The notes: a model not told the origin generated them from the letters alone. A DNA stretch of 64,000 nt from Telmatospirillum siberiense (GCF_002845745.1 NZ_PIUM01000003.1:1-64000); one strand, 5' to 3'; positions 1-10,085 are shown, counted from the first letter of the stretch. Translations and numbers: made by a program.

Positions 1-174
1 ATAGAGAACGTACTCGGCCGGAATGGTGGCGTCGGCCTCCAACGGAAAAACCCAGTGGCCGTCCGCCTGCTGCCGCGCCATGAGCGCAGCCGCCGACCGC
101 GAAACCACCGCCTCGATCTCTTCCGGGAAAGACGGCGACAATGCGGCGGCGTATCTGTCGTTTACCACGTTCAT
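1..174 (-). CDS. shc: Squalene-hopene cyclase, N-terminal fragment (cut by window edge)
   Basis: The first 58 codons of a protein read leftwards out of the window. The fragment contains ALMARQQADGHW followed by PLEADATIPAEYVL, which is the characteristic N-terminal repeat region of class II squalene-hopene cyclases. These membrane-bound enzymes cyclise squalene to hopene/hopanol for hopanoid lipids. The start ATG at 174 is preceded directly by an in-frame GTG at 177, so either could be used. The catalytic DXDD motif lies outside the window. No other hopanoid gene is visible here. The 518 bp upstream is gene-free and full of hairpins. Confidence 0.85.
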   Translation of the reverse strand, partial: MNVVNDRYAAALSPSFPEEIEAVVSRSAAALMARQQADGHWVFPLEADATIPAEYVLY

Positions 175-343
175 CACGGTTCCAGTCACTTCGGGCTCGC
201 CATAAGAAAAGCGCGCCCCAAGGGTTCGGCGGGACGCCTCTCTCCGCTCAAGACGGACGCAGACGTCGTTCGGACTCAAAGGCCTTCGATGGGCCAAAGG
301 AAAAGCCCGGCTCAGGATCATGCGGAATGGTCTGTGGGGGGTA

Positions 344-383
344 CCGCATGCCCCGAGCCGGGCGACCGATCTCGGGCATGCGG
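344..383. repeat. Imperfect hairpin in the shc-tetR spacer
   Basis: Arms CCGCATGCCCCGAG (344-357) and CTCGGGCATGCGG (371-383) pair with one bulged base. It is the first of three hairpins in the gene-free stretch 175-692, which otherwise contains only an operator-like site at 629-648. Function is unknown; it could be transcript processing or a fossil repeat. Confidence 0.5.
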
Positions 384-453
384 GTGGGGGACCGCATATG
401 CGAGACCGGATGGCATGCCGTGATGAGGGCCACGGAATGCCTGGTCGTTCCTA

Positions 454-504
454 GTGGTGAAAATTTAACGGACGGTGTCCCGCCATCCATTAAATTTTCA
501 CCAC
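454..504. repeat. 51-bp near-palindrome with perfect 15-bp arms
   Basis: GTGGTGAAAATTTAA (454-468) is the exact reverse complement of 490-504. The 21-bp middle also pairs partly (GGACGG against CCATCC). There is no T-run typical of an intrinsic terminator. It looks like a REP-like palindromic unit. Confidence 0.6.
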
Positions 505-520
505 GAATTCAATTCGTTGA

Positions 521-565
521 TGGTCCAGCCCGGACGCTTGGTGCCCAAGCGTCCGGGCTGGACCA
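521..565. repeat. Perfect 21-bp inverted repeat with 3-nt loop
   Basis: The arms at 521-541 and 545-565 are exact reverse complements separated by TGC. This very stable stem is GC-rich and has no poly-T on either side, so a classical rho-independent terminator is unlikely. It follows the palindrome at 454-504 by 16 bp. Confidence 0.7.
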
Positions 566-628
566 CGAGCAAACCATTGACCGCCTCAAATCGCTTGAAC
601 GGCGAACCGGCTTGCGCCTCAGTTTCTA

Positions 629-648
629 AACGATACCGTATAGTTTCG
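629..648. promoter_or_regulatory. TetR-type operator, copy 1
   Basis: AACGATACCGTA-TA-GTTTCG is an imperfect palindrome (AAACGA...TCGTTT over 628-651). It matches 18 of 20 bases with the site at 7357-7376 in the efflux/TetR divergent region. It lies 44 bp beyond the stop of the first TetR gene and about 455 bp upstream of shc. Binding by a TetR protein is inferred from the motif shape and the two TetR genes nearby. Confidence 0.5.
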
Positions 649-692
649 TTTTTACACAAGATATTTTTAACGATCGCACCACCTGCATAACC

Positions 693-1298
693 TCAGCGAC
701 TGGACCAAAAGGTATTGTCGGAAAAAAAATCCAGTACGTGACGGAGTTCGGCGGGTCCCAATCCGGGAACCATGGCGGTATGGACGATCAAACCATATAG
801 GACCACCTTCAAAAATCGTCCGAGCCGGTCGACGTCGGCTGATTGGTCGATCACGCCCGAGGCTTGCGCGGACTTGAGCACCCCCTCCAGACGCTTTTCC
901 AGCGAGCGCTCATAGGCCTCGAAAAGCCGGGCGACCAGGGAATTGCGCGATGCCTCGGCGAAAACTTCCAGCACCAATGCCGGCACGGCGGGCGCATCCC
1001 TTCCCCCCTTGCCGTCGATAGATCTCAACAGGGCCTCAATCAAATCACTGTGGGAAGAAATAGCCCCGGCAGCGTCCGTCAAGTCGGGACGACCACGATC
1101 GACGACAGCCTCGACGATCGCTTCCTTGTTCTCGAAGTAATGGTAGATGTGCCCCGTGCTGAGGCCGGCACTCTCGGAGATATCCATCATGCTGGCTCCC
1201 CGAAACCCCTTGCGACGAAAGCATTCGCTCGCGGCATCGAGAATCTGCTTCCGCCGAGCCGCGGCGACGACGGCGTTATGACGTCCGCGCCCCTTCAT
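693..1298 (-). CDS. TetR/AcrR-family transcriptional regulator
   Basis: About 201 residues. The N-terminal helix-turn-helix reads ILDAASECFRRKGF, then MMDISESAGLSTGHIYHYFENKEAI, the standard TetR_N pattern; the C-terminal ligand/dimer domain is divergent. An upstream ATG at 1313 is in frame, but the ATG at 1298 has GGAG 8 nt ahead, so it is preferred. It sits directly downstream of the outer-membrane channel gene of the RND efflux operon on the same strand, which suggests control of that operon. Ligand unknown. Confidence 0.85.
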   Translation of the reverse strand: MKGRGRHNAVVAAARRKQILDAASECFRRKGFRGASMMDISESAGLSTGHIYHYFENKEAIVEAVVDRGRPDLTDAAGAISSHSDLIEALLRSIDGKGGRDAPAVPALVLEVFAEASRNSLVARLFEAYERSLEKRLEGVLKSAQASGVIDQSADVDRLGRFLKVVLYGLIVHTAMVPGLGPAELRHVLDFFSDNTFWSSR

Positions 1299-1371
1299 CA
1301 CCTCTACTCCCATCGAGACGCGGCCTGGAACACTTCAGCGGCAAGCGGAAGTGTTCCAGGTCCGCTTCGCA

Positions 1372-2823
1372 TCAAGGGGTCTTCAGTTCAACCTGGGCGG
1401 TGGCGGTGTGCTCGCTCCACCCTCCCCCCAGGGTCTTGTAGAGGGTCACAAGATTGGACAGACGCGACAGCCGGATCGAAATCAGGGATTGCTGCGCGCT
1501 ATACAGGCTCCGCTGGGCGTCCAAGGTATTGAGATATCCATCGACGCCGTTCCTGAACCGCAGATCGGCCAGCTTGTAGCGCACCTCCGACGCCTCCACC
1601 AATGCCGCATCGGCCCGCACCTGATCCTCATAGGTCTGAAGCGCCACCAGAGAGTCGGACACCTCGCGGAAAGCCGTCTGAATGGCCTTTTCGTATTGCG
1701 CCACCTGGATATTCTTCTGCACCTTGGCGTAATCGAGATCGGCCTCCAGCTTGCCGGCCTCGAAGATCGGCACGGAGATGCTGGGATTGAATGTCCAGGC
1801 CCGCGTCGGCCCTTGGAACAGCCTGGAGAGACTGGTATCGGAAGTTCCTCCCGAGGCCGTCAGGGTCACCGTCGGAAAGAAAGCCGCACGGGCCGCACCG
1901 ATATTGGCATTGGCCGCCTTCAGATTGTGCTCGGCGGCCCTGATGTCGGGACGCCGCTCAAGCAGCTCCGATGGAAGCCCGGCGGGCAAATCGGCCAGAA
2001 GGGAGGCGTCATCCAGACCATGACCCTTGGCCAGATCGGCGTCCAGATCGGCGGGAAGCGGCTGGCCGACGAGCAGAACCAAGGCATTCCGGTCCTGGGA
2101 AACCTGCCGGTCATATTGGGCGAGGTTCGCTTCGGCCGTCCGCACCGATGTTTCCACCTGGCGCAGCTCGAGTTCGGTGGAAGCTCCGAAGTCCCGGCTG
2201 CGTTTGGTCAGATCGTAGGTTTTTCGCTGGCTGTCCAAAGTCTCCTTGGTCAACCTGAGCAGTTCCTGGTCGCTCATCAGCGTGAGATAGGCATCGGCCA
2301 CTTCCGCGACCAGCGTGATCTGGGTGCTGGTGCGCGTTTCCTCCTCGACAAAGTAAAGCTCGAGCTCCTGCTCCGTCAGGCTCCGGATCCGGCCGAACAG
2401 ATCCAGTTCGTAGGAGGTGAAGCCCACGCTGGCACTGTACTGATGCTCGATCACCGATTTTCCGGATGACGAGAGCCGGGCCGGAACCCGCTCATTCAGG
2501 CCGCTGGCCGACGCGCTGATGGAGGGAAACAGATCCGCGCGCTGAATTTGATATTGCGCGCGGGCGGCTTCCACATTCAAAGCGGCGACCCGCAGATCGC
2601 GGTTGTTGGACAAGGACAGCTCGATCAGCTTCTGCAGCCTGGGATCGGTGAAAAACTCACGCCAGCCGATATCCGCCACCGGAGCGACCGGCTCCTCGGC
2701 CCGGCCCAATGGCCAGATCGAGGAAATCGGGGCCGCCGGACGGTCGTAAGACGGGATCAGCGAGCAGCCGGCGAGCAAGAGGGCCCCCGCCGCCAAAGGA
2801 AGAAGACGTTTGGTCAGCATCAT
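1372..2823 (-). CDS. RND efflux outer-membrane channel lipoprotein (OprM/TolC-like, NodT family)
   Basis: About 483 residues. The N-terminus has a lipoprotein signal with lipobox LLAGC followed by SLIPSYDRP, as in OprM-type channels. Two outer-membrane efflux repeats follow, with motifs such as [16 protein letters not shown] and [13 protein letters not shown]. The protein would form the trimeric outer-membrane/periplasmic duct for the pump encoded upstream. The frame is open well upstream of ATG 2823, but that extension is antisense-like. The ATG at 2823 overlaps the stop codon of the pump gene (ATGATGA), implying translational coupling. Confidence 0.92.
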   Translation of the reverse strand: MMLTKRLLPLAAGALLLAGCSLIPSYDRPAAPISSIWPLGRAEEPVAPVADIGWREFFTDPRLQKLIELSLSNNRDLRVAALNVEAARAQYQIQRADLFPSISASASGLNERVPARLSSSGKSVIEHQYSASVGFTSYELDLFGRIRSLTEQELELYFVEEETRTSTQITLVAEVADAYLTLMSDQELLRLTKETLDSQRKTYDLTKRSRDFGASTELELRQVETSVRTAEANLAQYDRQVSQDRNALVLLVGQPLPADLDADLAKGHGLDDASLLADLPAGLPSELLERRPDIRAAEHNLKAANANIGAARAAFFPTVTLTASGGTSDTSLSRLFQGPTRAWTFNPSISVPIFEAGKLEADLDYAKVQKNIQVAQYEKAIQTAFREVSDSLVALQTYEDQVRADAALVEASEVRYKLADLRFRNGVDGYLNTLDAQRSLYSAQQSLISIRLSRLSNLVTLYKTLGGGWSEHTATAQVELKTP

Positions 2824-5800
2824 TGCTCGCTCCCTGTCGCGACGGACGGTTGGGATGGGGTGTCCTCGATCAGCCTCGGCTTGACCCGGAACAGGCGCAG
2901 GATGACGACGAAGAACAAGGGAACCAGGACGATCGCCAGGAAGGTCGCGGTCAGCATGCCGCCGATCACGCCCGTGCCGATGGCGTTCTGCGCACCGGAA
3001 CCGGCACCGGACGAAATCGCCAGGGGCAACACGCCCAGGATGAAGGCCAGCGACGTCATCAGGATCGGCCGCAGACGTTGACGGGATGCATGCATGGCGG
3101 CTTCCGTGATCTCCACGCCGCGGTCGAAATAGTCCTTGGCGAACTCGACGATCAGAATGGCGTTCTTTGCCGCCAGCCCGACCGTCGTCAACAGGCCGAC
3201 CTGGAAATAGACGTCGTTGGACAATCCGCGCAACCATGTCGCGCCGATGGTGCCGAGGACGCCCAAAGGCACCACCATCATCACCGCAGCCGGTATCGAC
3301 CAGCTCTCATAAAGAGCAGCCAGACTGAGGAAGACGATGATCAGGGAGATCGCATAAAGAGCCGGCGCCTGGGCACCCGCCATGCGCTCCTCGAAGGAAA
3401 GACCGGTCCATTCGTAGCCGACGCCGGGCGGCAACTTGGCCGTGATCGACTCGATCGTCGCCATCGCGGCGCCAGTGCTCTGCCCCGGTGCCGGCTGCCC
3501 CAGGATCTCCACGGACGGCACGCCGTTATAGCGTTCCAGCTTCTGGGCGCCGACAGTCCATTCAGCGGACGAGAAGGCGGAAAACGGCACCATCTGGCTG
3601 CTGGAGTTGCGCAAGTACCATTTGCCCATATCCTCCGGCATCATGCGCGCGGAAGCTTCTCCTTGGACGTAAACTTTTTTGACGCGACCACGATCAAGGA
3701 AGTCGTTCGCATAGGACGAACCCCATGCCGCCGACAAGTTCGTATTGATGTCGGAAATCGTCAATCCCAGGGCGCTGGCCTTCTCGCGATCGATCCGCAG
3801 ATGGTATTGAGGCGCGTCCTCCATGCCGTTCGGACGAACGGCCATCAACACCGGTGATTGCCCGGCCATGCCGAGGAGCTGATTGCGGGCAGCGATCAAT
3901 TTGTCATGACCGATACCGGCGCGGTCCTGCAGTTCGATATCGAAGCCGTTGGCATTGCCGAGCTCGATGACCGCCGGCGGGGCGAAGGCGAACACCATCG
4001 CGTCTTTGGTGGAAGCGAACCGCCCCATCAACCGACCGGCGAGGGCATGCACCTTCAGCTCCGGCCGCGTACGCAGGCCCCAATCCTTCAACTTCACGAA
4101 GGCCAAACCCGAGTTCTGCCCGCGTCCGCTGAAACTGAAACCGCTCACGGTGAACACAGTCTCCACCGCGGCCTTCTCGTCGTTCATCAGATAATTGCGC
4201 ACGTTCTCGATGACCGTGTCCGTCCGGATATTGGTCGCCCCCGGCGGTGTCTGCACCTGGACGAACAGGATACCCTGATCCTCTTCCGGCAGGAACGCGC
4301 TGGGCAGACGGGTGAACAGGAAACCCATGACCAGCACGATGCCGCCGTAGACCAGAAGGAAACGGACCGGTCTGGCCAACACGCCGCCGACACTGGAGAC
4401 GTAATTGCGATTGCCCCGCTCGAAGTTGCGGTTGAACCAGCCGAAGAAGCCGCCTTTTTCGATGTGATGCCCCTTGGGGATCGGCTTCAGCATGGTGGCG
4501 CAGAGCGCCGGGGTCAAAATCAAGGCAACCAGCACCGACAGAGCCATCGCCGAGACCATGGTGATGGAGAACTGCCGGTAAATCACGCCGGTCGAACCAC
4601 CGAAAAAGGCCATGGGCAGGAACACCGCCGCCAGCACCAGGGCGATGCCGACCAAAGCCCCGGTGATCTGCTGCATGGATTTTTTTGTCGCCTCCTTTGG
4701 CGACAAGCCTTCCTCGCTCATCACGCGTTCGACGTTCTCTACGACGACGATGGCATCGTCGACCAGAAGTCCGATCGCCAGCACCATGGCGAACATGGTG
4801 AGCGTATTGATCGAATAACCGGCGGCGGAGAGCACGGCGAAAGTGCCGAGCAGAACCACCGGCACCGCGATGGTGGGAATAAGCGTCGCCCGGAAATTCT
4901 GCAGAAACAGATACATCACCAGGAAGACGAGAATGATGGCCTCGCCCAGGGTCTTGACCACCTCCTCGATCGACAGACGGACGAAGGGGGTGGTGTCATA
5001 GGCGTGGACGACCTGAAGGCCCGCCGGGAAGAACGGTTTCAGCCGTTCAATGGTCGCATCGACGGCCTTGACGGTATCGAGAGCATTGGCTCCGCTTGCC
5101 AGCTTGACCGCCACGCCGGCTGCCGGATGGCCGTTGAACTGGGACTCGGTGGCATAGTTCTCGCCGCCCAATTCGGTGCGGGCGACGTCGCGCAGGCGGA
5201 CCTGCGACCCGTCGCTATTCACCTTAAGCAGGATATTGCCGAAGTCTTCCGGCGTCTGCAGACGGGTCGGTCCGACGATGGTCGCCGTCAACTGCTGACC
5301 ATTGACGGCTGGACGCCCGCCCAACTGACCGGAGGAAACCTGAACGTTCTGCGCCTTGATGGCCGTGACGACGTCGCCGATGACCAGACCGAAGTTCTGC
5401 AGCTTGGCCGGATCGGCCCAGATCCGCATCGCATATTGCGAACCGAAAAGGGTGAAATCGCCCACACCCTGCGTCCGGCTGAGCGGATCCTGGATATTCG
5501 ACGCGACATAATCGGCCAGGTCATAGCGGTTCATGCTGCCGTCGGCGGAATAGAAGGCCAGAACCACCAGAAAGTTCTTCGTCGCCTTGGTGACACGAAT
5601 GCCTTGCTGCTGAACCTCGGTGGGAAGCAACGGCGTCGCCAACTGCAACTTGTTCTGCACCTGAACCTGAGCGATATCGGGATTGGTTCCCTGATTGAAG
5701 GTCAGATCGATTTCCATGCTGCCGTCGGAATTGCTTTGCGACGACAGATATTCCAGACCGTCGATGCCGTTCATCTGCTGTTCGATGACCTGAACGACGG

Positions 5801-5978
5801 TATCCTGGACGGTCTGCGGCGAAGCGCCCGGATAGGTGACGGTGATGGAGATCTGCGGCGGAGCGATGCTCGGATACTGGGCGATCGGCAGGGTCTTGAT
5901 CGCCAGAAGGCCGGCCAACATCAGGACGAGAGCGATGACCCAGGCGAATACGGGCCGCTCGATAAAAAACTTCGACAT
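2820..5978 (-). CDS. RND multidrug efflux inner-membrane pump (HAE1/AcrB type)
   Basis: 1052 residues, the normal length for AcrB/MexB proteins. It begins [16 protein letters not shown], with 12 predicted membrane segments in the usual 1+5+1+5 layout. The proton-relay aspartate pair is seen in [16 protein letters not shown] (about residue 405), and the C-terminal half has [11 protein letters not shown]. It exports hydrophobic drugs or solvents from the periplasm/inner membrane using the proton gradient. It is the middle gene of an adaptor-pump-channel operon, with 12 bp to the adaptor gene and overlap with the channel gene. Confidence 0.95.
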   Translation of the reverse strand: MSKFFIERPVFAWVIALVLMLAGLLAIKTLPIAQYPSIAPPQISITVTYPGASPQTVQDTVVQVIEQQMNGIDGLEYLSSQSNSDGSMEIDLTFNQGTNPDIAQVQVQNKLQLATPLLPTEVQQQGIRVTKATKNFLVVLAFYSADGSMNRYDLADYVASNIQDPLSRTQGVGDFTLFGSQYAMRIWADPAKLQNFGLVIGDVVTAIKAQNVQVSSGQLGGRPAVNGQQLTATIVGPTRLQTPEDFGNILLKVNSDGSQVRLRDVARTELGGENYATESQFNGHPAAGVAVKLASGANALDTVKAVDATIERLKPFFPAGLQVVHAYDTTPFVRLSIEEVVKTLGEAIILVFLVMYLFLQNFRATLIPTIAVPVVLLGTFAVLSAAGYSINTLTMFAMVLAIGLLVDDAIVVVENVERVMSEEGLSPKEATKKSMQQITGALVGIALVLAAVFLPMAFFGGSTGVIYRQFSITMVSAMALSVLVALILTPALCATMLKPIPKGHHIEKGGFFGWFNRNFERGNRNYVSSVGGVLARPVRFLLVYGGIVLVMGFLFTRLPSAFLPEEDQGILFVQVQTPPGATNIRTDTVIENVRNYLMNDEKAAVETVFTVSGFSFSGRGQNSGLAFVKLKDWGLRTRPELKVHALAGRLMGRFASTKDAMVFAFAPPAVIELGNANGFDIELQDRAGIGHDKLIAARNQLLGMAGQSPVLMAVRPNGMEDAPQYHLRIDREKASALGLTISDINTNLSAAWGSSYANDFLDRGRVKKVYVQGEASARMMPEDMGKWYLRNSSSQMVPFSAFSSAEWTVGAQKLERYNGVPSVEILGQPAPGQSTGAAMATIESITAKLPPGVGYEWTGLSFEERMAGAQAPALYAISLIIVFLSLAALYESWSIPAAVMMVVPLGVLGTIGATWLRGLSNDVYFQVGLLTTVGLAAKNAILIVEFAKDYFDRGVEITEAAMHASRQRLRPILMTSLAFILGVLPLAISSGAGSGAQNAIGTGVIGGMLTATFLAIVLVPLFFVVILRLFRVKPRLIEDTPSQPSVATGSEQ

Positions 5979-5990
5979 GAAGGGATATCC

Positions 5991-7178
5991 TTATTTCGCC
6001 GATGGGGCCGCACCCGTCTGCCCCGCGGCGGTATTCCCCGCCGGGACGGCGCGCACGGGCGCTCCGGGCCGCACCTTTTGCAAGCCTTCGACGATGACGC
6101 GGTCACCGGCCTTCAGGCCATCGGTCACCAGCCACTTGTCTCCGATGGTGTGATCGACCTTCAGCACCCGCATCTCGACCTTATCGTCGGCGCCGATCAC
6201 CAAAGCCGTCGGCTCTCCCCGTTGGTTGCGGCTCACCCCCTGTTGGGGCACCAACAGAGTATTGTCGCTGACCCCCTCTTCCAGACGGGCGTGGACGAAC
6301 ATGCCGGGCAGAAGCAATCGCTTGGGATTGGGGAAAACGGCGCGCAAGGTCACGGATCCCGTACCGGTATCCACCGTCACTTCGGAGAACAGAAGCTTGC
6401 CGACTTCGGGATATTCGCTGCCGTCTTCAAGAATGAGACGGGCCACGGCCTGACCATCGGCGGCCTTCTGCAAACGACCATCGGCCAGTTCACGCCGCAG
6501 GCGCAGGATATCGGTGCTGGATTGGGTGACATCGACATAAATCGGGTCGAGCTGCTGAACCGTCGCCAGGGATGTCGCCTGCCCGGTGGTGACCAGGGCG
6601 CCCTCGGTCACCGACGAGCGGCCGACCCGTCCGGAGATCGGAGCCAGAACCTTGGTATAAACCAGATTGATGCGGGCGGTTTCCAATCCCGCCTTGCCGG
6701 AAGCGACGTCGGCGTCGGCCTGTCCGGCCGCGGCCACCGCATCGTCGTAATCCTGTTTGCCGACGGCGCTGGCCTCGACCAGCGATTTATAGCGCTCGGC
6801 CTTCAATCTCGCGCTCTTCTGCGTCGCCTCGGCACGGGCCAGAGTGGCCTGCGCGCTGGCGTAAGACGCCTCGAAAGTCGCGGGATCGATCTGATAGAGC
6901 TGCTGCCCCGCCTTCACCTCGGCACCTTCGGTGAAGAGCCGCTTGAGGATCACCCCGCCGACCTGAGGCCGGACATCCGCCACGCGATAGGGAGTGGTCC
7001 GCCCCGGCAATTCGGTCGTAATCGCGACACTCTGCGGAGCCAGGGTGACCACACCGACTTCCGGGGTGGGCGGAGCGGCGGTTTTTCCACTTTGTTGACC
7101 CTGATCGCAACCCATCAAAGCCAAGACCAGAGCCGAGGAGCATATCCAAGGACGAAAATTCAGAGAGTTCATAAACAC
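5991..7178 (-). CDS. RND efflux periplasmic adaptor (AcrA/MexA-like lipoprotein)
   Basis: 395 residues. The signal peptide ends at lipobox ALMGC, so the mature protein is probably lipid-anchored to the inner membrane. The order is biotinyl-lipoyl half-motif (RPQVGGVILKRLFTEGAEVKAGQQLYQID broken over about residues 70-100), coiled-coil hairpin, second lipoyl half, then beta-barrel and membrane-proximal domains. It bridges pump and channel. It is first in the operon, transcribed away from a TetR gene across a 387-bp control region. Confidence 0.93.
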   Translation of the reverse strand: MFMNSLNFRPWICSSALVLALMGCDQGQQSGKTAAPPTPEVGVVTLAPQSVAITTELPGRTTPYRVADVRPQVGGVILKRLFTEGAEVKAGQQLYQIDPATFEASYASAQATLARAEATQKSARLKAERYKSLVEASAVGKQDYDDAVAAAGQADADVASGKAGLETARINLVYTKVLAPISGRVGRSSVTEGALVTTGQATSLATVQQLDPIYVDVTQSSTDILRLRRELADGRLQKAADGQAVARLILEDGSEYPEVGKLLFSEVTVDTGTGSVTLRAVFPNPKRLLLPGMFVHARLEEGVSDNTLLVPQQGVSRNQRGEPTALVIGADDKVEMRVLKVDHTIGDKWLVTDGLKAGDRVIVEGLQKVRPGAPVRAVPAGNTAAGQTGAAPSAK

Positions 7179-7565
7179 ATCCTGATGATCAGAGCCGATT
7201 TGGAGCGCACATTAGCACCCGGCGGGCAAATTGCCTTTTGCCACGTTTAATTGTTATACTGCCGGTTTAATATTATCGGTAAAAGTTCGTTTTTTGAAAC
7301 ATCCTACCGGATGTCAACGGTCATCAAACCCGCGTTGTCGGTGCCTCTCAAAAAAGAACGATACCGTACTGTTTCGATTCTTGCTATCTTTGACCGGATG
7401 TCAAGGTAAATTCCCGTGTCTTTCACCGGACAGACCAACGAACAGTCCAGCCGCCGAAGGGAAAAAGACCGTGCAATCGGGAGGTAGATCATTGTTTTCG
7501 TTAGACTCTGGCATTAAAGATCGATACGGATCAAAAAATTGGCGGCGAATTTATAGGAAACGCTC
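7179..7565. promoter_or_regulatory. Divergent control region between efflux operon and TetR gene
   Basis: 387 bp without a gene. It contains the TetR-type palindrome at 7357-7376 and two exact copies of ACCGGATGTCAA (7306-7317 and 7393-7404) that bracket it. AT-rich stretches (TTGTTATACT near 7250, TTTAATATTATCGG near 7266) are possible promoter elements for the leftward operon. No small gene was recognised. Confidence 0.6.
7357..7376. promoter_or_regulatory. TetR-type operator, copy 2
   Basis: AACGATACCGTA-CT-GTTTCG, 18/20 identical to 629-648. It sits between the divergently transcribed adaptor gene (start 7178) and the TetR gene (start 7566), the normal position for an AcrR-style repressor site. 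Which of the two TetR proteins binds is not known. Confidence 0.6.
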
Positions 7566-8279
7566 ATGACCGAAACCAAGACACGATGCCATGCGGGCGG
7601 ACGCCCCCCGGCCTGTGAAATCGAAGAACGCCGGCAGCATCTGGTCGCGGTGGCCACCAGACTATTCCTGTCCAAAGGTTACGAGGCGACCAGCCTGGAA
7701 AATATCGCTAAGGCAGCAGGCGCGTCGAAGACGACCATTTATCGTAACTTCGGCGACAAAGCCGACCTTTTCCGCATCATTTTCAATGGTTACACGGAAT
7801 CCCTCTGGCCGACGCTGAGCGATGTGCAGACCGAGGGCAAATCGCCTCGGGAGGTTCTCACCGCCGTTGGCGCCCTGATGATTTCGCAAGACATCTTCAG
7901 TCCCGATTCCGTGGCGCTCATGCGCCTGATCTATCACGAAGCCCCCCGTTTTCCCGAGCTCACCCGTATTTTCGGAGAAATCGAGCAAACCGTGGTGGAT
8001 GTGGTGGCAGGCTATCTGCGCTCGGCCCAACGGCGCAATCAACTGCGCCTGACCGATCCCGAATGGTCGGCAATCCAGTTTCTGGAATTGATATGGGGAA
8101 TATTATCGCATCGCGTGCTCGTCGGTCTCGCCTCCCAACCCGACGACGCCGAGCGACGACGGATCGTCGAGTCTTCGGTCGATCTGTTTTTGAACGGTAC
8201 CCTCGCTCCCGGACGGCATCCGCAAGGAGACCGTGCGGACAAAGACAAAACGACCAATTCGCCGACTGAAAAGGTTTAG
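7566..8279 (+). CDS. TetR/AcrR-family regulator, divergent from RND efflux operon
   Basis: 237 residues. The TetR_N domain covers about residues 20-70 (LFLSKGYEATSLENIAKAAGASKTTIYRNFGDKADLF). The C-terminal region resembles AefR/TetR_C_7-type effector domains. AGGAAA precedes the ATG. Its head-to-head arrangement with the adaptor-pump-channel operon is the classical layout for a local efflux repressor. The hydrophilic C-terminal tail of about 20 residues (RADKDKTTN) is probably disordered. Confidence 0.9.
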   Translation: MTETKTRCHAGGRPPACEIEERRQHLVAVATRLFLSKGYEATSLENIAKAAGASKTTIYRNFGDKADLFRIIFNGYTESLWPTLSDVQTEGKSPREVLTAVGALMISQDIFSPDSVALMRLIYHEAPRFPELTRIFGEIEQTVVDVVAGYLRSAQRRNQLRLTDPEWSAIQFLELIWGILSHRVLVGLASQPDDAERRRIVESSVDLFLNGTLAPGRHPQGDRADKDKTTNSPTEKV

Positions 8280-8344
8280 GGCGCGGACGCGAAACCGAGC
8301 CCAGGAAGATAAACCCGCCGTGTAAAGCTTTAAGGTGGTTCTCA

Positions 8345-9205
8345 ATGAATGACACACCGACGAACTGGAGACATATTTCGGTTTTTCTCGATGACACTCC
8401 GCAAAGCGGGAAAATCGGCACCGAGGCGGCAATTCTCGCACAGCGCTTCAAGGCGCATCTGATTGGAATCCACAGCATTGCGGGCTCTCCCGGCGAATAT
8501 GCCGCCGATTGTTTCGCGCTCGGCAAAAAAGCCATCGACAATATCATCCAACGCCGCCGCGCGGCCGAAGAGGAGCAGGCACTTGCCGTCGGAAGGCGGT
8601 TCGCCGCCTTATCGGCCAAATATGACATCAGTACGGAGTTCCGCGTGATTTGGAGCGGACGGGCCGAAGAGGAGGCGCTGGTCAATTCGCTTCATTGCGA
8701 TCTGGTCATTCTCGGTCACCCCAAGCCCTATGGCCTGCCGGAAAGCTGGACTGCGGAACGCCTGCTGATCGCCAGTGGCGTCCCCATGTTGATGATCCCC
8801 GCCGAGTGGCAGGGAGAGACCCTCGGCAACAGAGTTCTGGTCGCCTGGAACGCCAGCCGCGAAGCCCGGCGGGCCATCGCCGACGCGATGCCGCTGTTGC
8901 GCACGGCCCAATCCGTCACCGTCCTCGTCGTCGACGCGGCCAAGGAGCCCGATAAATTCGGAGACGAGCCCGGCTCGGACATCGCCACCTATCTGTCCCG
9001 CCATGGCGTTCATGTCGAGGTCGAGCGCAAGGACTCGCATGGGAAACCCGTCGCCACCATCATCGAGGCGGAAGCGAAGGCAAGGCAAGCCGACCTCGTG
9101 GTCATCGGCGCCTACAGCCATGCCCGATCGGCGGAAATCCTGTTCGGCGGCGTCACGCGAGCCATGTTGACGCGAATGCCGGTTCCCGTCCTGGTGTCGC
9201 GATGA
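8345..9205 (+). CDS. Universal stress protein with tandem UspA domains
   Basis: 286 residues. Two UspA-like alpha/beta domains are visible: residues 10-145 (ISVFLDDTPQSGKIGTEAAILAQ) and 155-286, ending in VVIGAYSHARSAEILFGGVTRAML...VPVLVSR. The second domain keeps a loosened form of the G-x2-G-x9-G(S/T) nucleotide loop, so ATP binding is uncertain. AGGTGG lies upstream of the ATG. Its stop codon overlaps the ATG proposed for the next gene, so the two may be co-translated. Confidence 0.88.
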   Translation: MNDTPTNWRHISVFLDDTPQSGKIGTEAAILAQRFKAHLIGIHSIAGSPGEYAADCFALGKKAIDNIIQRRRAAEEEQALAVGRRFAALSAKYDISTEFRVIWSGRAEEEALVNSLHCDLVILGHPKPYGLPESWTAERLLIASGVPMLMIPAEWQGETLGNRVLVAWNASREARRAIADAMPLLRTAQSVTVLVVDAAKEPDKFGDEPGSDIATYLSRHGVHVEVERKDSHGKPVATIIEAEAKARQADLVVIGAYSHARSAEILFGGVTRAMLTRMPVPVLVSR

Positions 9206-10011
9206 CGTCTCCCCGCACGTCCGCCTCCCCGAACTTTGTCACGAGGATAAACAGAGCATTGACATTGGAACGGATCATTACGAGCACCACGGCGAGGCTT
9301 CTGCTTGTTTTCGGCCTAGTCGCGCTGGCCGGTTGCGCCACGCCGCCCCCCGATGACGATCCGGAAGGAAAGGCCGAATTCGAGCAGGTCAACGACCCCC
9401 TCGAGCCAGCCAATCGCTGGGTGTTCGGCTTCAACGACATCGCCGACACCTACCTTCTGCGGCCCGCAGCCGAAGGATATCGCGCGGTCACGCCCGAATT
9501 CGGACGTCAGCGCGTCAGCGATTTCCTCGACAATCTGAAAACGCCGATCTATCTGATGAACGATATGCTGCAGGGTAATGTCACTCTGGCCGGCTCCACC
9601 ATGGAGCGTTTTCTGCTGAATAGCAGCTTCGGCGTATTGGGCCTGATGGACGTCGCCACCCCCTTCGGCATTCCCGGCCATTCCAGCGACTTCGGACAGA
9701 CCCTGGGTTCCTGGGGCATCGACGAGGGCCCTTATCTGGTCCTGCCCCTGTTCGGACCATCAAATCCAAGGGATGCCGTCGGCCTGGCGGTCGACTCTTA
9801 CGCCGACCCCGTCGACTACTATCTACAGAACAACCATATGCACTGGGTGTCCTGGACCCGGCTGGGCGCTTCGGCGCTTTCCCAGCGGGAAGCCTACCTC
9901 GACGCGCTCGACGACGCCAAACGCACGTCTCTGGACTTTTATTCAACCATGCGAAGCCTTTACCGGCAGCGCCGCAAGGCCCAAATCGATCAGGCCGGGG
10001 CAGCCCCTTGA
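9202..10011 (+). CDS. mlaA: MlaA (VacJ) outer-membrane lipid-asymmetry lipoprotein
   Basis: Up to 269 residues with a late lipobox ALAGC (about residue 45), then the MlaA core: FEQVNDPLEPANRWVFGFND, FGVLGLMDVATPFGIP, FGQTLGSWGIDEGPYLVLPLFGPS in successive blocks. MlaA removes mislocalised phospholipids from the outer leaflet and passes them to MlaC. The ATG at 9202 overlaps the preceding stop. Because the signal peptide would then be long, TTG at 9259 preceded by GAGGAT is a credible alternative start. MlaF, MlaE and MlaD are not in the window. Confidence 0.93.
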   Translation: MTSPRTSASPNFVTRINRALTLERIITSTTARLLLVFGLVALAGCATPPPDDDPEGKAEFEQVNDPLEPANRWVFGFNDIADTYLLRPAAEGYRAVTPEFGRQRVSDFLDNLKTPIYLMNDMLQGNVTLAGSTMERFLLNSSFGVLGLMDVATPFGIPGHSSDFGQTLGSWGIDEGPYLVLPLFGPSNPRDAVGLAVDSYADPVDYYLQNNHMHWVSWTRLGASALSQREAYLDALDDAKRTSLDFYSTMRSLYRQRRKAQIDQAGAAP

Positions 10012-10085
10012 AAATATGCCGCCCTCTCCCGGCATGAGCACCGTATCACCCGATGACCAACCTCAGGAATCACAACGTCCCTAAC

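Noticed and set aside
36-690. Several short open frames in the shc-tetR spacer
   Set aside because: They cross the hairpins, show no conserved residues and overlap each other in different frames.
2824-3237. N-terminal extension of the outer-membrane channel frame
   Set aside because: It overlaps the pump gene out of frame and is Arg-rich; the lipoprotein signal starts at the ATG at 2823.
3858-7250. 1130-codon plus-strand open frame opposite the RND pump and adaptor
   Set aside because: Its translation is His/Arg/Gln-rich low-information sequence with no family motifs, and the opposite strand encodes clear RND genes; it is an antisense shadow of GC-rich DNA.
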